NCBI RefSeq assembly: GCF_913774285.1
Contig: NZ_CAJYHX010000028.1
Location: 310,001 to 374,000 of the forward strand
Source: an uncultured Sphingomonas sp.
Lineage (GTDB): Bacteria > Pseudomonadota > Alphaproteobacteria > Sphingomonadales > Sphingomonadaceae
Reading direction: 5' to 3'
Length of the DNA: 64,000 nucleotides
Below the pieces are notes generated by a model, which saw only the letters and a list, made by a program, of their open reading frames with translations, did not search any database and was not told the DNA's origin. Shown in pieces: positions 17,504-26,714 of the stretch (the first letter of the stretch is position 1; every line of letters starts with the position of its first letter). A program made the translations under genes and the position numbers.

Positions 17504-18525
17504 GCCTTCACTCCCGCACCACGCACCTTTTCCGCATCGGGGTCGAGCGGCCAGCGCGGCCGCGCCGGGAAATCGAGCGGATCGGTAAGTCCCTGGGCGA
17601 AGCGCTCGGCGCCGGCCCAGGCGATCATTGCCGCATTGTCGGTGCACAGCCAGAGCGGCGGCGCGACGAAGGGCAGGGCATGCTCGGCTGCCAGCGACTC
17701 CAGTGCCGTCCGCACCGCCGTATTGGCCGCGACGCCGCCCGCCACGACCAGCGCCGTCGGGCGGGTCACCGCCAGCGCCAGCCGGGTGCGATCGACCAGG
17801 CAATCGACGACCGCCTGCTGGAACGAGGCGGCGAGATCCTCGGCGCTATGGTCGTTCACCGCCCGCGCGACCGCGCTCTTGAGGCCCGCGAAGGAGAAAT
17901 GCGGCTCGCCCGACCCGACCAGCGGGCGCGGCAGCGGCACCGCCTTGGGGTTGCCGCGTTCGGCCGCCTTCTCCACCGCCGGGCCGCCGGGGAAGCCGAG
18001 GCCGAGCAGCTTGGCGGTCTTGTCGAACGCCTCGCCCGCGGCATCGTCGATCGTGGTGGCGAGCCGGCGATAGCGGCCGACACCCTCGACCAGCAGCAGC
18101 TGACAATGCCCGCCCGAGACGAGCAGCAGCAGGTACGGAAATTCCAGGCTGCGATCGCCGAGCCGGGGTGACAGCGCATGGCCCTCCAGATGATTCACCG
18201 CCACCAGCGGCTTGCCCGCGGCGAGCGCCAGCGCCTTGCCGGTGACGAGCCCCACCATAACCCCGCCGATCAGCCCGGGACCTGCGGTCGCGGCGATCGC
18301 GTCGACTTCGGCCAGCGTCACGCCCGCCTCCTCCAACGCCGCCTCGACCAGCGGCCCCAGCGTCTCGACATGCGCCCGCGCGGCGATCTCCGGCACGACG
18401 CCGCCATAGGGCCGGTGCGCCTCTTCCTGTCGCGCCAGCTTGTGCGCGCGGATCGTGCCGTCGCTTTCCACCAGGGCCGCCGCGGTTTCGTCGCAGCTCG
18501 ATTCAAGTCCGAGGATGAGTGCCAT
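17500..18525 (-). CDS. tsaD: tRNA threonylcarbamoyladenosine (t6A) transferase subunit
   Basis: Transfers threonylcarbamoyl to A37 of ANN-decoding tRNAs with TsaB and TsaE. The 341-residue product begins MALILGLESSCDETAAALVE and shows the metal-binding VNHLEGHALSPRL, then LVSGGHCQLLLVEGVGRYRR, FAGLKSAV and ATP-binding VAGGVAANTAVRTALE. A start three codons earlier (18534) is also open; GGGAG sits oddly close to the chosen ATG, so the exact start is uncertain. Confidence 0.93.
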   Translation of the reverse strand: MALILGLESSCDETAAALVESDGTIRAHKLARQEEAHRPYGGVVPEIAARAHVETLGPLVEAALEEAGVTLAEVDAIAATAGPGLIGGVMVGLVTGKALALAAGKPLVAVNHLEGHALSPRLGDRSLEFPYLLLLVSGGHCQLLLVEGVGRYRRLATTIDDAAGEAFDKTAKLLGLGFPGGPAVEKAAERGNPKAVPLPRPLVGSGEPHFSFAGLKSAVARAVNDHSAEDLAASFQQAVVDCLVDRTRLALAVTRPTALVVAGGVAANTAVRTALESLAAEHALPFVAPPLWLCTDNAAMIAWAGAERFAQGLTDPLDFPARPRWPLDPDAEKVRGAGVKA

Positions 18526-18630
18526 GTCTCCCATCTAAGCCGCTTGGCGGCGGGGTCCAGAGGCCGAGGGCGTTTGGATCCGCGAAGACCCCCATTGCCC
18601 TCGCTTTCGCGTGACCCTAGCACCTGCCCC

Positions 18631-19536
18631 ATGACTGCACTTCGCATCGGCACGCGCGGGTCGCCGCTCGCTCTTACCCAGGCGCATATGGTGCGCGACG
18701 CGCTCAAGGCCGCGCACGGCATCGACGGCGAGATCGTCATCGTCCGCACCACCGGCGACAAGGTGCAGGACCGTCCGCTCGCCGAGATCGGCGGCAAGGC
18801 GCTGTGGACCAAGGAGCTCGATCGCGCGCTCCTCGAAGGCGAGATCGACTGCGCGGTGCACTCGATGAAGGATGTCGAGACCGTCCGCCCCGAAGCCATT
18901 GCCATTGCCGCGATGCTGCCCCGCGCGGACGTGCGCGACCGGCTGGTCGGCGCCGAAACGCTCGCTGCGCTCAAGCCCGGTGCGGTGATCGGCACCGCCT
19001 CGCCGCGACGCGCCGCGCAGGTGAAGCGCCACCGGCCCGACGTGACCACGGTGCTGTTCCGCGGCAATGTCGACACCCGGCTCGCCAAGCTGGCGGCGGG
19101 CGAGGCGGATGCGACATTGCTCGCCTCGGCGGGGCTGGAGCGGCTGGGGCGATTCGATGTCGGCCACATCCTGCCGACCAACGTGATGCTGCCGGCTCCG
19201 GCCCAAGGGGCAGTGGGGATCGAGGCACGTGCCGACGATTCTCGGATGCTCGGGCTGCTCGCCGCGATCGACCATCCGAAGACGCGTGCCTGTGTGCTGG
19301 CCGAGCGCGCGCTGCTCGCCGCGCTGATGGCCGACTGCCATTCGCCGGTCGCCGCACTGGCGACGATCGAGGGCGCGATCCTCACCATCGAGGCCGAGCT
19401 CTACGCCGCCGACGGCAGCGCGCATGTCCATGGCATGATCGAAGGCGCGCCCGAGGATGCGATGCTGCCCGCGACGCTAGCCCGCGACTTGCTCGACCGC
19501 GCGCCCGAGGCGGTGCGTGCGCTGTTCGCCGGATGA
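18631..19536 (+). CDS. hemC: Hydroxymethylbilane synthase
   Basis: Joins four porphobilinogen units into hydroxymethylbilane. The 301-residue protein shows RIGTRGSPLALTQAHMV, KALWTKELDRALLEGEIDCA, VHSMKDVETV, GTASPRRAAQVKRHRPD, FRGNVDTRLAKL and LPAPAQGAVGIE, with the cofactor cysteine in ADCHSPVAAL. The frame is open far upstream but ATG 18631 matches the family start. It is divergent from tsaD and overlaps hemD by four bases (ATGA). Confidence 0.95.
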   Translation: MTALRIGTRGSPLALTQAHMVRDALKAAHGIDGEIVIVRTTGDKVQDRPLAEIGGKALWTKELDRALLEGEIDCAVHSMKDVETVRPEAIAIAAMLPRADVRDRLVGAETLAALKPGAVIGTASPRRAAQVKRHRPDVTTVLFRGNVDTRLAKLAAGEADATLLASAGLERLGRFDVGHILPTNVMLPAPAQGAVGIEARADDSRMLGLLAAIDHPKTRACVLAERALLAALMADCHSPVAALATIEGAILTIEAELYAADGSAHVHGMIEGAPEDAMLPATLARDLLDRAPEAVRALFAG

Positions 19537-20195
19537 GCCGTCCCATCGCGGTGCTGCGGCCCGAGCCCGGCAACCGCATCACCGCCGCCGCCGTAGAGGG
19601 ACGCGGACGCACCGCGATCCGCCTGCCGCTGTTCGCGACGCGGCCGCTGGCGTGGGACGTGCCGGATCCTGCGGGCTATGACGCGCTGATCCTGACGAGC
19701 GCCAATGCGGTCCGGCTTGCGGGCGAGGGGCTGGCGACATTGCGGGGACTGCCCGTGCACGCCGTGGGGGAAGCCACGGCCTCCGCCGCGCGGCGCGCGC
19801 ATTTCGATGTGATCGCCACCGGCGGTGCCGGAGCGGCGGCGCTGGTCGCGCAGGCCGAGGCGGCGGGCGTCCACCGTGCGCTGCACCTCGCGGGTCAGGA
19901 GCGGACGCTGCATGCCGGCGGCATCGTGGCCGACGTGATCCCGGTCTATGCCAGCGAAGTGCTGCCGGTTTCCGTCGCGGACGTCGCGGCGCTGGCGGGC
20001 TGTGTGGCCCTCGTTCAGTCCGCTCGCGCCGGCGCACGGCTGGCGGAACTCGTCCACGATCGCGGCACTGTCCGGCTCGCGGCGGTGAGCGAGGCTGCCG
20101 CCGCCGGGGCGGGGCAGGGCTGGGCAGTGACCGCCGTTGCGGCGTGCCCGGAAACCGAAGCGCTGCTCGACCTCGCCGTCGCGCTCGCCGATTGA
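19533..20195 (+). CDS. hemD: Uroporphyrinogen-III synthase
   Basis: Closes hydroxymethylbilane to uroporphyrinogen III. The 220-residue protein is as divergent as is normal for HemD but shows VLRPEPGN at the start, YDALILTSANAVRL, VHAVGEATASAARRA, LHLAGQERTLHAGGI and IPVYASEVLPV. Position directly after hemC with an ATGA overlap fixes the assignment. Confidence 0.9.
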   Translation: MSRPIAVLRPEPGNRITAAAVEGRGRTAIRLPLFATRPLAWDVPDPAGYDALILTSANAVRLAGEGLATLRGLPVHAVGEATASAARRAHFDVIATGGAGAAALVAQAEAAGVHRALHLAGQERTLHAGGIVADVIPVYASEVLPVSVADVAALAGCVALVQSARAGARLAELVHDRGTVRLAAVSEAAAAGAGQGWAVTAVAACPETEALLDLAVALAD

Positions 20196-20244
20196 CCCGC
20201 GGGGCTGGTTGACCCGGGAAGCCCGCGCGGCGAAAAGGGCGGCC

Positions 20245-21138
20245 ATGAGCGACGAGCCCCTGGCGCCCGAGCCGGTCCGAACCCTGAGTCCGCGCCGTAA
20301 TCGAATGATCCCCGTCGGGCTGGGCTTCCTTGCCGGCGTCGCCTTGACGGCGGGCGCGATCGAGCTGGCCGGCCCGCATCTCAAGAGCACGGCGAACGAT
20401 CCGAACCAGCCCGCCGCGGCCGCCTCGCCGTCAGTCCAGCCGCTGAAGGTGCCGCCGCCGGTGCTGGCCCCCGCCACCGACGTCGCGACGCTCGATGCCC
20501 GCGAAAGCCAGCTCGCCGCGCGGCTCGACGCGCTGGAGCTGGAGCTGCGCCAGGCTGACGAGAGCGCACGCAATGCGGCGCAATACTCCACCCAGGCCGA
20601 ACGGCTGATGGTCGCCGCCGCCGTGCGCCGTGCCATCGAGCGCGGCCAGCCGCTGGGCAGCCTGGAGCAGCAGCTCCGCGCGCGCTTCGGCGAACGGCAC
20701 CCGCAGGCGGTGGCCGCGATCGCCACCGCCGCGCACGACCCGCTGACAATCGAAGACCTGCGCATCGCGCTCGACACGATCGCGCCGAGGCTCGGCGCCG
20801 CGCCCGATGACAGCCTGTGGGTGCGTTTCCGCAGCTTCGTGGGCGATCTGTTCGTGTTGCATCAGGCCGGCATGCCGAGCCCCCGCCCGGCCGAGCGGCT
20901 GCGCCGCGCCCGCAGTGCCCTGGCCGCCGGCAATGTCGAGACCGCGATCGCCGAAGTGATGCACATGCCCGGCGCGTCGATAGCGGAGGGCTGGACCAGT
21001 GCCGCCTCGCGCTATGTGAACGCGCGCAAGGCGCTGGACGAAATAGAGAAGGCGGCCGCTGCAACGCCGCCCAAACCCCCGGTCGTGGCGCCGGCACCCG
21101 CCCCCGCCCCGGCACCGGAGACACCGAGGAACGACTGA
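20245..21138 (+). CDS. Mitofilin/Mic60-like membrane protein in the hem locus
   Basis: A 297-residue protein with a short cytosolic start, one membrane helix (about 21-43), a Pro/Ala linker, a coiled-coil stretch (LDARESQLAARLDALELELR, about 75-110) and a helical domain, ending in a Pro-Ala tail. This order, and a place right after hemCD, is that of the alphaproteobacterial relatives of mitochondrial Mic60, which shape inner-membrane folds. ATG 20245 is chosen over upstream in-frame codons because those lie inside hemD. The sequence identity to Mic60 cannot be judged by eye. Confidence 0.65.
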   Translation: MSDEPLAPEPVRTLSPRRNRMIPVGLGFLAGVALTAGAIELAGPHLKSTANDPNQPAAAASPSVQPLKVPPPVLAPATDVATLDARESQLAARLDALELELRQADESARNAAQYSTQAERLMVAAAVRRAIERGQPLGSLEQQLRARFGERHPQAVAAIATAAHDPLTIEDLRIALDTIAPRLGAAPDDSLWVRFRSFVGDLFVLHQAGMPSPRPAERLRRARSALAAGNVETAIAEVMHMPGASIAEGWTSAASRYVNARKALDEIEKAAAATPPKPPVVAPAPAPAPAPETPRND

Positions 21139-21139
21139 A

Positions 21140-22324
21140 ATGGCAGAGATGGGCCGGTTCGACTGGCAGGATCCGTTCGGGCTCGACGGCGAGCTGACCG
21201 ACGAAGAGCGGATGGTGCGCGACGCCGCACGCGATTATGCGCAGGGCGAGTTGCTCCCGCGCGTGACCTCCGCATATCTTGAGGAACGCTTCGACCGCGA
21301 GATCATGGCCGAGATGGGCACGCTGGGTCTGCTCGGGCCGACGATCCCCGAAACCTATGGCGGGGCAGGCCTCGGCTATGTCGCCTATGGGCTGGTCGCA
21401 CGCGAAGTGGAGCGGGTCGATTCGGGCTATCGCTCGGCGATGAGCGTGCAGAGCTCGCTCGTCATGCATCCGATCCATGCCTATGGCAGCGAGGAGCAGC
21501 GGCGGAAGTACCTACCCAAGCTGGCGAGCGGCGAATGGGTCGGCTGCTTCGGCCTCACCGAGCCCGATGCGGGCTCCGATCCCGCCGGCATGCGCACCCG
21601 CGCCGAGAAGATCGACGGCGGCTACCGGATCACCGGCGCCAAGATGTGGATCACCAATTCGCCGATCGCCGACGTCTTCGTCGTCTGGGCGAAGAGCGAT
21701 GCGCATGACGGCGCGATCCGCGGCTTCGTGCTGGAGCGCGGCATGAAGCGTCTCACCAGCCCGAAGATCGAGGGCAAGCTGAGCTTGCGCGCTTCGGTGA
21801 CTGGCGAGATCGTGATGGACGGCGTGGAAGTCGGCGAAGATGCGCTGCTCCCCAACGTCCAGGGGCTGAAGGGTCCGTTCGGCTGCCTCAACCGCGCGCG
21901 CTACGGCATCGCCTGGGGTACGATGGGCGCGGCCGAGGCATGTTTCCATGCCGCGCGGCAATATACGCTCGATCGCCATCAGTTCGGCCGGCCGCTCGCG
22001 GCGACCCAGCTGGTGCAGCTCAAGCTCGCCAATATGGAGACTGAGATCGCGCTCGGGCTGCAGGCGGCGCTGCGCTGCGGCCGGATGTTCGATGCGGGCA
22101 CGCTCAGCCCGGAAGCAATCAGCATCATCAAGCGCAACAATTGCGGCAAGGCGCTGGAGATCGCGCGCACTGCACGCGACATGCACGGCGGCAACGGCAT
22201 CTCGGCCGAATTCCATGTGATCCGCCATGCGATCAACCTCGAGACGGTGAACACCTATGAGGGCACGCACGACGTGCACGGGCTGATCCTCGGCCGGGCG
22301 ATCACCGGCATCGCGGCGTTCTGA
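21140..22324 (+). CDS. gcdH: Glutaryl-CoA dehydrogenase
   Basis: A 394-residue acyl-CoA dehydrogenase that oxidises and decarboxylates glutaryl-CoA to crotonyl-CoA, passing electrons to ETF. Family marks: WVGCFGLTEPDAGSDPAGMR, GAKMWITNSPIADVFVVWAK, YTLDRHQFGRPLAATQLVQL and the catalytic glutamate in NTYEGTHDVHGLILGRAI. The GcdH-type start (WQDPFGLDGELTDEERMV) separates it from short-chain acyl-CoA dehydrogenases. It lies one base after the mitofilin-like gene and its stop overlaps the next start (TGATG). Confidence 0.9.
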   Translation: MAEMGRFDWQDPFGLDGELTDEERMVRDAARDYAQGELLPRVTSAYLEERFDREIMAEMGTLGLLGPTIPETYGGAGLGYVAYGLVAREVERVDSGYRSAMSVQSSLVMHPIHAYGSEEQRRKYLPKLASGEWVGCFGLTEPDAGSDPAGMRTRAEKIDGGYRITGAKMWITNSPIADVFVVWAKSDAHDGAIRGFVLERGMKRLTSPKIEGKLSLRASVTGEIVMDGVEVGEDALLPNVQGLKGPFGCLNRARYGIAWGTMGAAEACFHAARQYTLDRHQFGRPLAATQLVQLKLANMETEIALGLQAALRCGRMFDAGTLSPEAISIIKRNNCGKALEIARTARDMHGGNGISAEFHVIRHAINLETVNTYEGTHDVHGLILGRAITGIAAF

Positions 22325-22842
22325 TGGCGCCCGATCGGCAGCCGGTGCTGGAGGGCGTTCTCGTCCGCATCCGGCCAATGACGGAGGCCGATCGGGAACC
22401 GCTCTATGCGGTTGCCAGCGATCCTCTTGTCTGGGAGGTGCACCCGGCGCATGATCGCTGGCAGCGGCCGGTGTTCGATGCCTTTTTCGATGCCTGCCTG
22501 GGAAGCGGGGGCGGCCTGACGATCCTGGATCGGGCGAGCGGCGCGGTGATCGGCGCGTCGCGCTACGACAACTGGGTACCGGAGGCCGACGAGATCGAGA
22601 TCGGCTGGACCTATCTCGCCCGTGCCTATTGGGGCGGGCGCTACAATCGCGAGATCAAGGCGTTGATGCTCGCCCATATCCACCGCGAGGTTGCGACCGC
22701 GACGTTCATGGTGGGGGCGGACAATGTCCGCTCGCGCCGCGCGATGGAGAAAGTCGGCGGCGTGCTGCGCCCGGGCACGCTGCCGCGTATCACGGCCGGC
22801 GAGAACAAGCCGCACGTCGTCTACGAGATCCGGCGCTCGTGA
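22324..22842 (+). CDS. GNAT family N-acetyltransferase
   Basis: A 172-residue acetyltransferase-like protein. The acetyl-CoA core is seen in EIEIGWTYLARAYWGGRYNR, EIKALMLAHI and the following DNVRSRRAMEKVGGVLR, typical of GNAT proteins related to RimJ/RimL. It is wedged between gcdH and the CoA-transferase with overlapping stop and start codons on both sides, which suggests a shared function with glutaryl-CoA breakdown, but its substrate is not readable. Confidence 0.8.
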   Translation: MAPDRQPVLEGVLVRIRPMTEADREPLYAVASDPLVWEVHPAHDRWQRPVFDAFFDACLGSGGGLTILDRASGAVIGASRYDNWVPEADEIEIGWTYLARAYWGGRYNREIKALMLAHIHREVATATFMVGADNVRSRRAMEKVGGVLRPGTLPRITAGENKPHVVYEIRRS

Positions 22843-23957
22843 AGCCGCTCGCCGGCATCAAGGTCGTCGAGCTCGCCCGCATCCTGGCCGGGCCGTGGTG
22901 CGGGCAACTGCTCGCCGACCTGGGCGCCGAGGTGGTGAAGGTCGAGCGGCCCGGGGCAGGGGACGACACCCGTCACTGGGGCCCGCCCTTCCTCCACGAT
23001 GCCAAGGGCGCGAACCGCGATGCCGCCTATTTCCACGCCTGCAACCGCGGCAAGACCAGCGTGGGCATCGACATTGCCACGCCCGAGGGGCAGGCGGCCG
23101 CCCGCGCGCTGATCGCCGATGCCGATGTCGTGATCGAGAACTACAAGGTCGGCGGGCTGGTGAAGTACGGGCTCGATGCGGCCAGCCTGCGCGCTGCCAA
23201 CCCGCGCCTGATCGTCTGTTCGATCACCGGCTTCGGCCAGACCGGGCCCTATGCGGGCCGCGCCGGCTATGACTTCATCATCCAGGGCATGGGCGGGGCG
23301 ATGAGCCTCACCGGCGAGCCCGACGGTGCGCCCCAGAAGGCTGGCGTCGCCTATGCCGACATTTTCACCGGCGTGTATTCGGCCGTGGCGATCCTCGCCG
23401 CGCTCCGTCGCCGCGATGTGGAGGGGGTGGGTGCGCATATTGATATGGCGCTGCTCGATACGCAGGTAGCGGTGCTCGCCAACCAGGCGCTCAACTGGAT
23501 GGCGAGCGGCACGGTGCCGCACCGCATGGGCAACGGGCATGCGAATCTGGTGCCCTATCAGGCCTTTGCCTGCCGCGACGGCGAGCTGATCGTGGCGGTG
23601 GGCAATGACTCGCAGTTCGCCAAGCTCTGCTCGATCCTCGGCCTCGATCTGGTGAGCGATGCACGCTTCGCGACCAACCCGGCGCGCGTGACGAATCGCG
23701 ATGCGCTGATCCCGCAGCTCGCCCGCGCGATCCTCGATTGGACCAAGGCCGATCTCTACGAGGCGCTGGAGGCGCAGGGCGTGCCGGCGGGGCCGATCAA
23801 CCGCGTCGACGAGGTGTTCGCCGATCCGCAGGTGATCGCGCGCGGCATGGCGATCGTGCGCGACGGGCTGCCGGGCCTCGCCAGCCCGATCACGATCGAC
23901 GGCGAACGCATGGTAGCGGACCGGGCTAGCCCGGCGCGGCCTCAGATCGCCGGGTAG
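22839..23957 (+). CDS. CaiB/BaiF family CoA-transferase (probable glutarate CoA-transferase)
   Basis: A 372-residue family III CoA-transferase. KPLAGIKVVELARILAGPWC, LADLGAEVVKVERPGAGDDT and NPRLIVCSITGFGQTGPYAG are family signatures, and GYDFIIQGMGG carries the catalytic Asp. It starts with GTG overlapping the acetyltransferase stop (GTGA). Next to gcdH, the likely reaction is loading glutarate with CoA from succinyl-CoA. It overlaps the converging COQ9 gene by 16 bases. Confidence 0.85.
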   Translation: MKPLAGIKVVELARILAGPWCGQLLADLGAEVVKVERPGAGDDTRHWGPPFLHDAKGANRDAAYFHACNRGKTSVGIDIATPEGQAAARALIADADVVIENYKVGGLVKYGLDAASLRAANPRLIVCSITGFGQTGPYAGRAGYDFIIQGMGGAMSLTGEPDGAPQKAGVAYADIFTGVYSAVAILAALRRRDVEGVGAHIDMALLDTQVAVLANQALNWMASGTVPHRMGNGHANLVPYQAFACRDGELIVAVGNDSQFAKLCSILGLDLVSDARFATNPARVTNRDALIPQLARAILDWTKADLYEALEAQGVPAGPINRVDEVFADPQVIARGMAIVRDGLPGLASPITIDGERMVADRASPARPQIAG

Positions 23958-24598
23958 CGCAGCCGGCCGATGAAGCGGGAGAGGCTCGGCCGGTTGGTCG
24001 TGCGGCTCACGAACCCGGCCTTGGCCTTCTCGAACCGCATGATCCCCTCGATCCGCCGCGCGAGGAAGGCGCGGGTGTCCGCCCATTCCTCACTCTCGTC
24101 CTGCACGAACACGGCGATCGTCGCGGCATAGACGCTGCCGAGCGTCATCCGCTTGGTATAGTGGTTATAGTCGGTGGCGGTGTCGCCGGCCGCGCGCCAC
24201 ATCGCATCGGCCGCGCGCCAGCCGAGCTTGCTCGCCCGCGCGAGGTTCTGCGGCATGGCGAGGATTGCCAGCGCCCGGCGCAGCGCGTCGCGATAGGGGG
24301 CGAGCAGCGCCAGCCGCGCCTCGACCAGCGCGGTGATACGCGCGCGGATCTTCATGCCCGCCAGCGCCTCCAGCGAAAGCTCGTCGAGCATCGCGCGGTC
24401 GATATGCGCGAACCAGGCGTCGATCATCGCTAGCGGCCCGTCCGAGAAGGCGAGTCGCGCCACGTCGCGGTCGACCCCCATGCCGTCGGCGGTGGCGTCG
24501 AGCGCGCGCTGGTTCCAGCCGTCGAAGGCGGCATTGGCGGCAAGCGACGGCGCAAGCGCCGCGCGCAGTTCGTCGAGGGTGGCGTCGGCGAGATCCAT
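23942..24598 (-). CDS. COQ9 family protein (ubiquinone biosynthesis)
   Basis: A 218-residue TetR-fold-like protein of the COQ9 family, a lipid-binding partner of the COQ7 hydroxylase. The family shows as AFDGWNQRALDATADGMGVD at the start, WRAAGDTATDYNHYTKRMTL and YAATIAVFVQDESEEW. The start at 24598 follows the family length. COQ7 is encoded near the right end of this window, so both partners are present, though far apart. Confidence 0.88.
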   Translation of the reverse strand: MDLADATLDELRAALAPSLAANAAFDGWNQRALDATADGMGVDRDVARLAFSDGPLAMIDAWFAHIDRAMLDELSLEALAGMKIRARITALVEARLALLAPYRDALRRALAILAMPQNLARASKLGWRAADAMWRAAGDTATDYNHYTKRMTLGSVYAATIAVFVQDESEEWADTRAFLARRIEGIMRFEKAKAGFVSRTTNRPSLSRFIGRLRYPAI

Positions 24599-24638
24599 GG
24601 GTGCTGATCTAGGCGCGAAGCCGCCGCCCGGCAACCGC

Positions 24639-25544
24639 CTACCCCTTGGGCCGTACCGCGCCCTGCCGCACCAGCACCAGCGCCGCCGCGACCAGCGCCG
24701 CGCCGAACAGATCGGCGGTGCCGAGCCGCTCCCCGAAGATGATCCAGCCGAGCGCCGCGCCAACGGCCGGCTGCACCAGCAGCGCGATGCCGATCACCAG
24801 CGGCGAGAGATGGCCGAGCGCATAGATCATGCAGCCCTGCCCGATCAGCTGGCTGACGATGGCGAGCGCCAGCAGCGGCCACCAGAGATGCGGCACGATC
24901 TGCTCGCCCATCGCCAGCGCGATCACCAGCAGCGGCGGGATGGTGGCGAGCGACGACAGCGCCAGCGCCGGCACCGGGCCGAGCGACACCCGCACCCGCG
25001 CCATCAGCGCGAAATAGACCGCGTAGAACACGCCGGCGGCGAGGCAGAACAGGTCGCCCGCCAGATGTCGCGAGGAAAGCTCGGCCGAGCGCCCGAGCAG
25101 CAGCGCCCCGCCGATCGCGGCGAGGAGCAGTGCGGCGCCCTGCATCTTGCTCGGCCAGGCACGCGCGACGACGAAGCCGTAGATCGGGAAGATCAGCGAC
25201 GCCGAATTGCCGAACAGCGTTGAGTTGGCGAGCGTCGTGCGGACGATGCCGACATGCCAGCTGGCGAGATCCAGCGCGAACACCACGCCCGCGATGCTGA
25301 GGATCCACCAGCGCCCGCGTGCCAGCGCAAGCGGCTTTTCGCCCAGTGCAGTGGCGGCGGCGAAGAGGATCGGCGTGGCGATGATCAGCCGCCAGAAGGC
25401 GGCGGACACCGGCCCGACATCCGCCATCCGCACGAACAAGGGGCCCGTCGCCAGCGCGGCGTTTGCGATGAGTGCTGCGACGAGCGCGGTCGCAACATGG
25501 CTTCGTGCCGGGGAAGTTTTTGTTGTCGGTGCGTTGCGCTGCAT
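24639..25544 (-). CDS. EamA/DMT family transporter
   Basis: A 301-residue inner-membrane protein with ten predicted helices in two EamA repeats (first from about residue 18, second from about 160). GPVSAAFWRLIIATPILFAA and ALGWIIFGERLGTADLFGAA are the usual conserved segments. It probably exports a metabolite; the substrate is unknown. Confidence 0.88.
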   Translation of the reverse strand: MQRNAPTTKTSPARSHVATALVAALIANAALATGPLFVRMADVGPVSAAFWRLIIATPILFAAATALGEKPLALARGRWWILSIAGVVFALDLASWHVGIVRTTLANSTLFGNSASLIFPIYGFVVARAWPSKMQGAALLLAAIGGALLLGRSAELSSRHLAGDLFCLAAGVFYAVYFALMARVRVSLGPVPALALSSLATIPPLLVIALAMGEQIVPHLWWPLLALAIVSQLIGQGCMIYALGHLSPLVIGIALLVQPAVGAALGWIIFGERLGTADLFGAALVAAALVLVRQGAVRPKG

Positions 25545-25598
25545 GGCGCCCTGTAGCGCCCTATCTGTGCGAAGTCACAAGCTGCAAAAGGAATTTCG

Positions 25599-26714
25599 AT
25601 GCCCAGCCTGTTCGATCCGATTCAGCTCGGCGCGATCCACGCCGCCAACCGCGTGTGGATGTCGCCGCTCACCCGCGGCCGTTCGACGCGCGGCCATGTG
25701 CCCACCCCGGTCATGGTCGATTATTACCGCCAGCGCGCCAGCGCCGGGCTGATCATCACCGAAGCGACCGGCATCAGCCAGCAGGGGCTCGGCTGGGCCT
25801 ACGCGCCCGGCATCTGGAGCGACGAGCAGGTCGAGGCGTGGAAGCCGATCACCGCCGCTGTCCACGAAGCCGGCGGGAAGATCGTCTCGCAGCTCTGGCA
25901 CATGGGCCGGCTGGTCCATTCGGACTTCCTCGGCGGCGAGCCGCCGGTCTCCGCTTCGGCGACCACTGCGCCCGGCGAGGTCCGCACCTATCCGGCAGAG
26001 GACGCCGGCGAGATCAAGCGGCCCTATACCCAGGCCCGCCCCCTGCGCATCGACGAGATCCCCGGCATTCTCGCCGATTATGCCCGCGCCGCCGAGAACG
26101 CGATCCGCGCCGGGTTCGATGGGGTGCAGATTCACGCCGCCAATGGCTATCTGATCGACCAGTTCCTGCGCGACAATGCCAATTTCCGCGAAGACGAATA
26201 TGGCGGCTCGATCGAGAACCGCATCCGCCTGCTCCGCGAGGTGAGCCAGCGCGTGGTCGACACGATCGGCGCCGATCGCACCGGCGTGCGACTCTCGCCC
26301 AACGGCGAAGTGCAGGGCGTCAACGACAGCAACCCGGTGCCATTGTTCGAGGCGGCTGCGGCGGCGCTCGACGATATCGGCGTGGCCTTCCTCGAGATGC
26401 GCGAGCCGCGTCCGGGCGGAAGCCGGGGCGAGCCCGACCAGCCGCCAATCCATCCGGTGATGCGCAAGGTCTATCGCGGGGTGCTCGCGCTCAACTCGAA
26501 CTATGATGCCGCCAGCGCCCAGGCGGCGCTCGACGCAGGCGAGGCCGATGCCATCGCCTTCGGGCGGACCTTCCTCGCCAACCCGGACCTGCCGCGCCGC
26601 CTGCGCGAGGGGCTGCCGCTCAACCCGCAGCGGGAAGAGCTGTTCTATGTCGGTGGCGCCGAGGGCTACACCGATTATCCGACCGCCGACGAGGCCGCGC
26701 TTCAGCCGGCCTGA
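25599..26714 (+). CDS. nemA: Old yellow enzyme family alkene reductase (NemA-like)
   Basis: An FMN ene-reductase of 371 residues. It has LFDPIQLGAIHAANRVWMSP at the start, EATGISQQGLGWAYAPGIWS, QLWHMGRLVHSDFLGGEPPV, GFDGVQIHAANGYLIDQFLR (substrate His and Asn), RTGVRLSPNGEVQG and a closing DAIAFGRTFLANPDLPRRL. Such enzymes reduce N-ethylmaleimide, nitro esters and other electrophilic alkenes. AAGGAA before the ATG supports the start. It is divergent from the EamA gene by 54 bases and overlaps the converging gene by 13 bases. Confidence 0.92.
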   Translation: MPSLFDPIQLGAIHAANRVWMSPLTRGRSTRGHVPTPVMVDYYRQRASAGLIITEATGISQQGLGWAYAPGIWSDEQVEAWKPITAAVHEAGGKIVSQLWHMGRLVHSDFLGGEPPVSASATTAPGEVRTYPAEDAGEIKRPYTQARPLRIDEIPGILADYARAAENAIRAGFDGVQIHAANGYLIDQFLRDNANFREDEYGGSIENRIRLLREVSQRVVDTIGADRTGVRLSPNGEVQGVNDSNPVPLFEAAAAALDDIGVAFLEMREPRPGGSRGEPDQPPIHPVMRKVYRGVLALNSNYDAASAQAALDAGEADAIAFGRTFLANPDLPRRLREGLPLNPQREELFYVGGAEGYTDYPTADEAALQPA

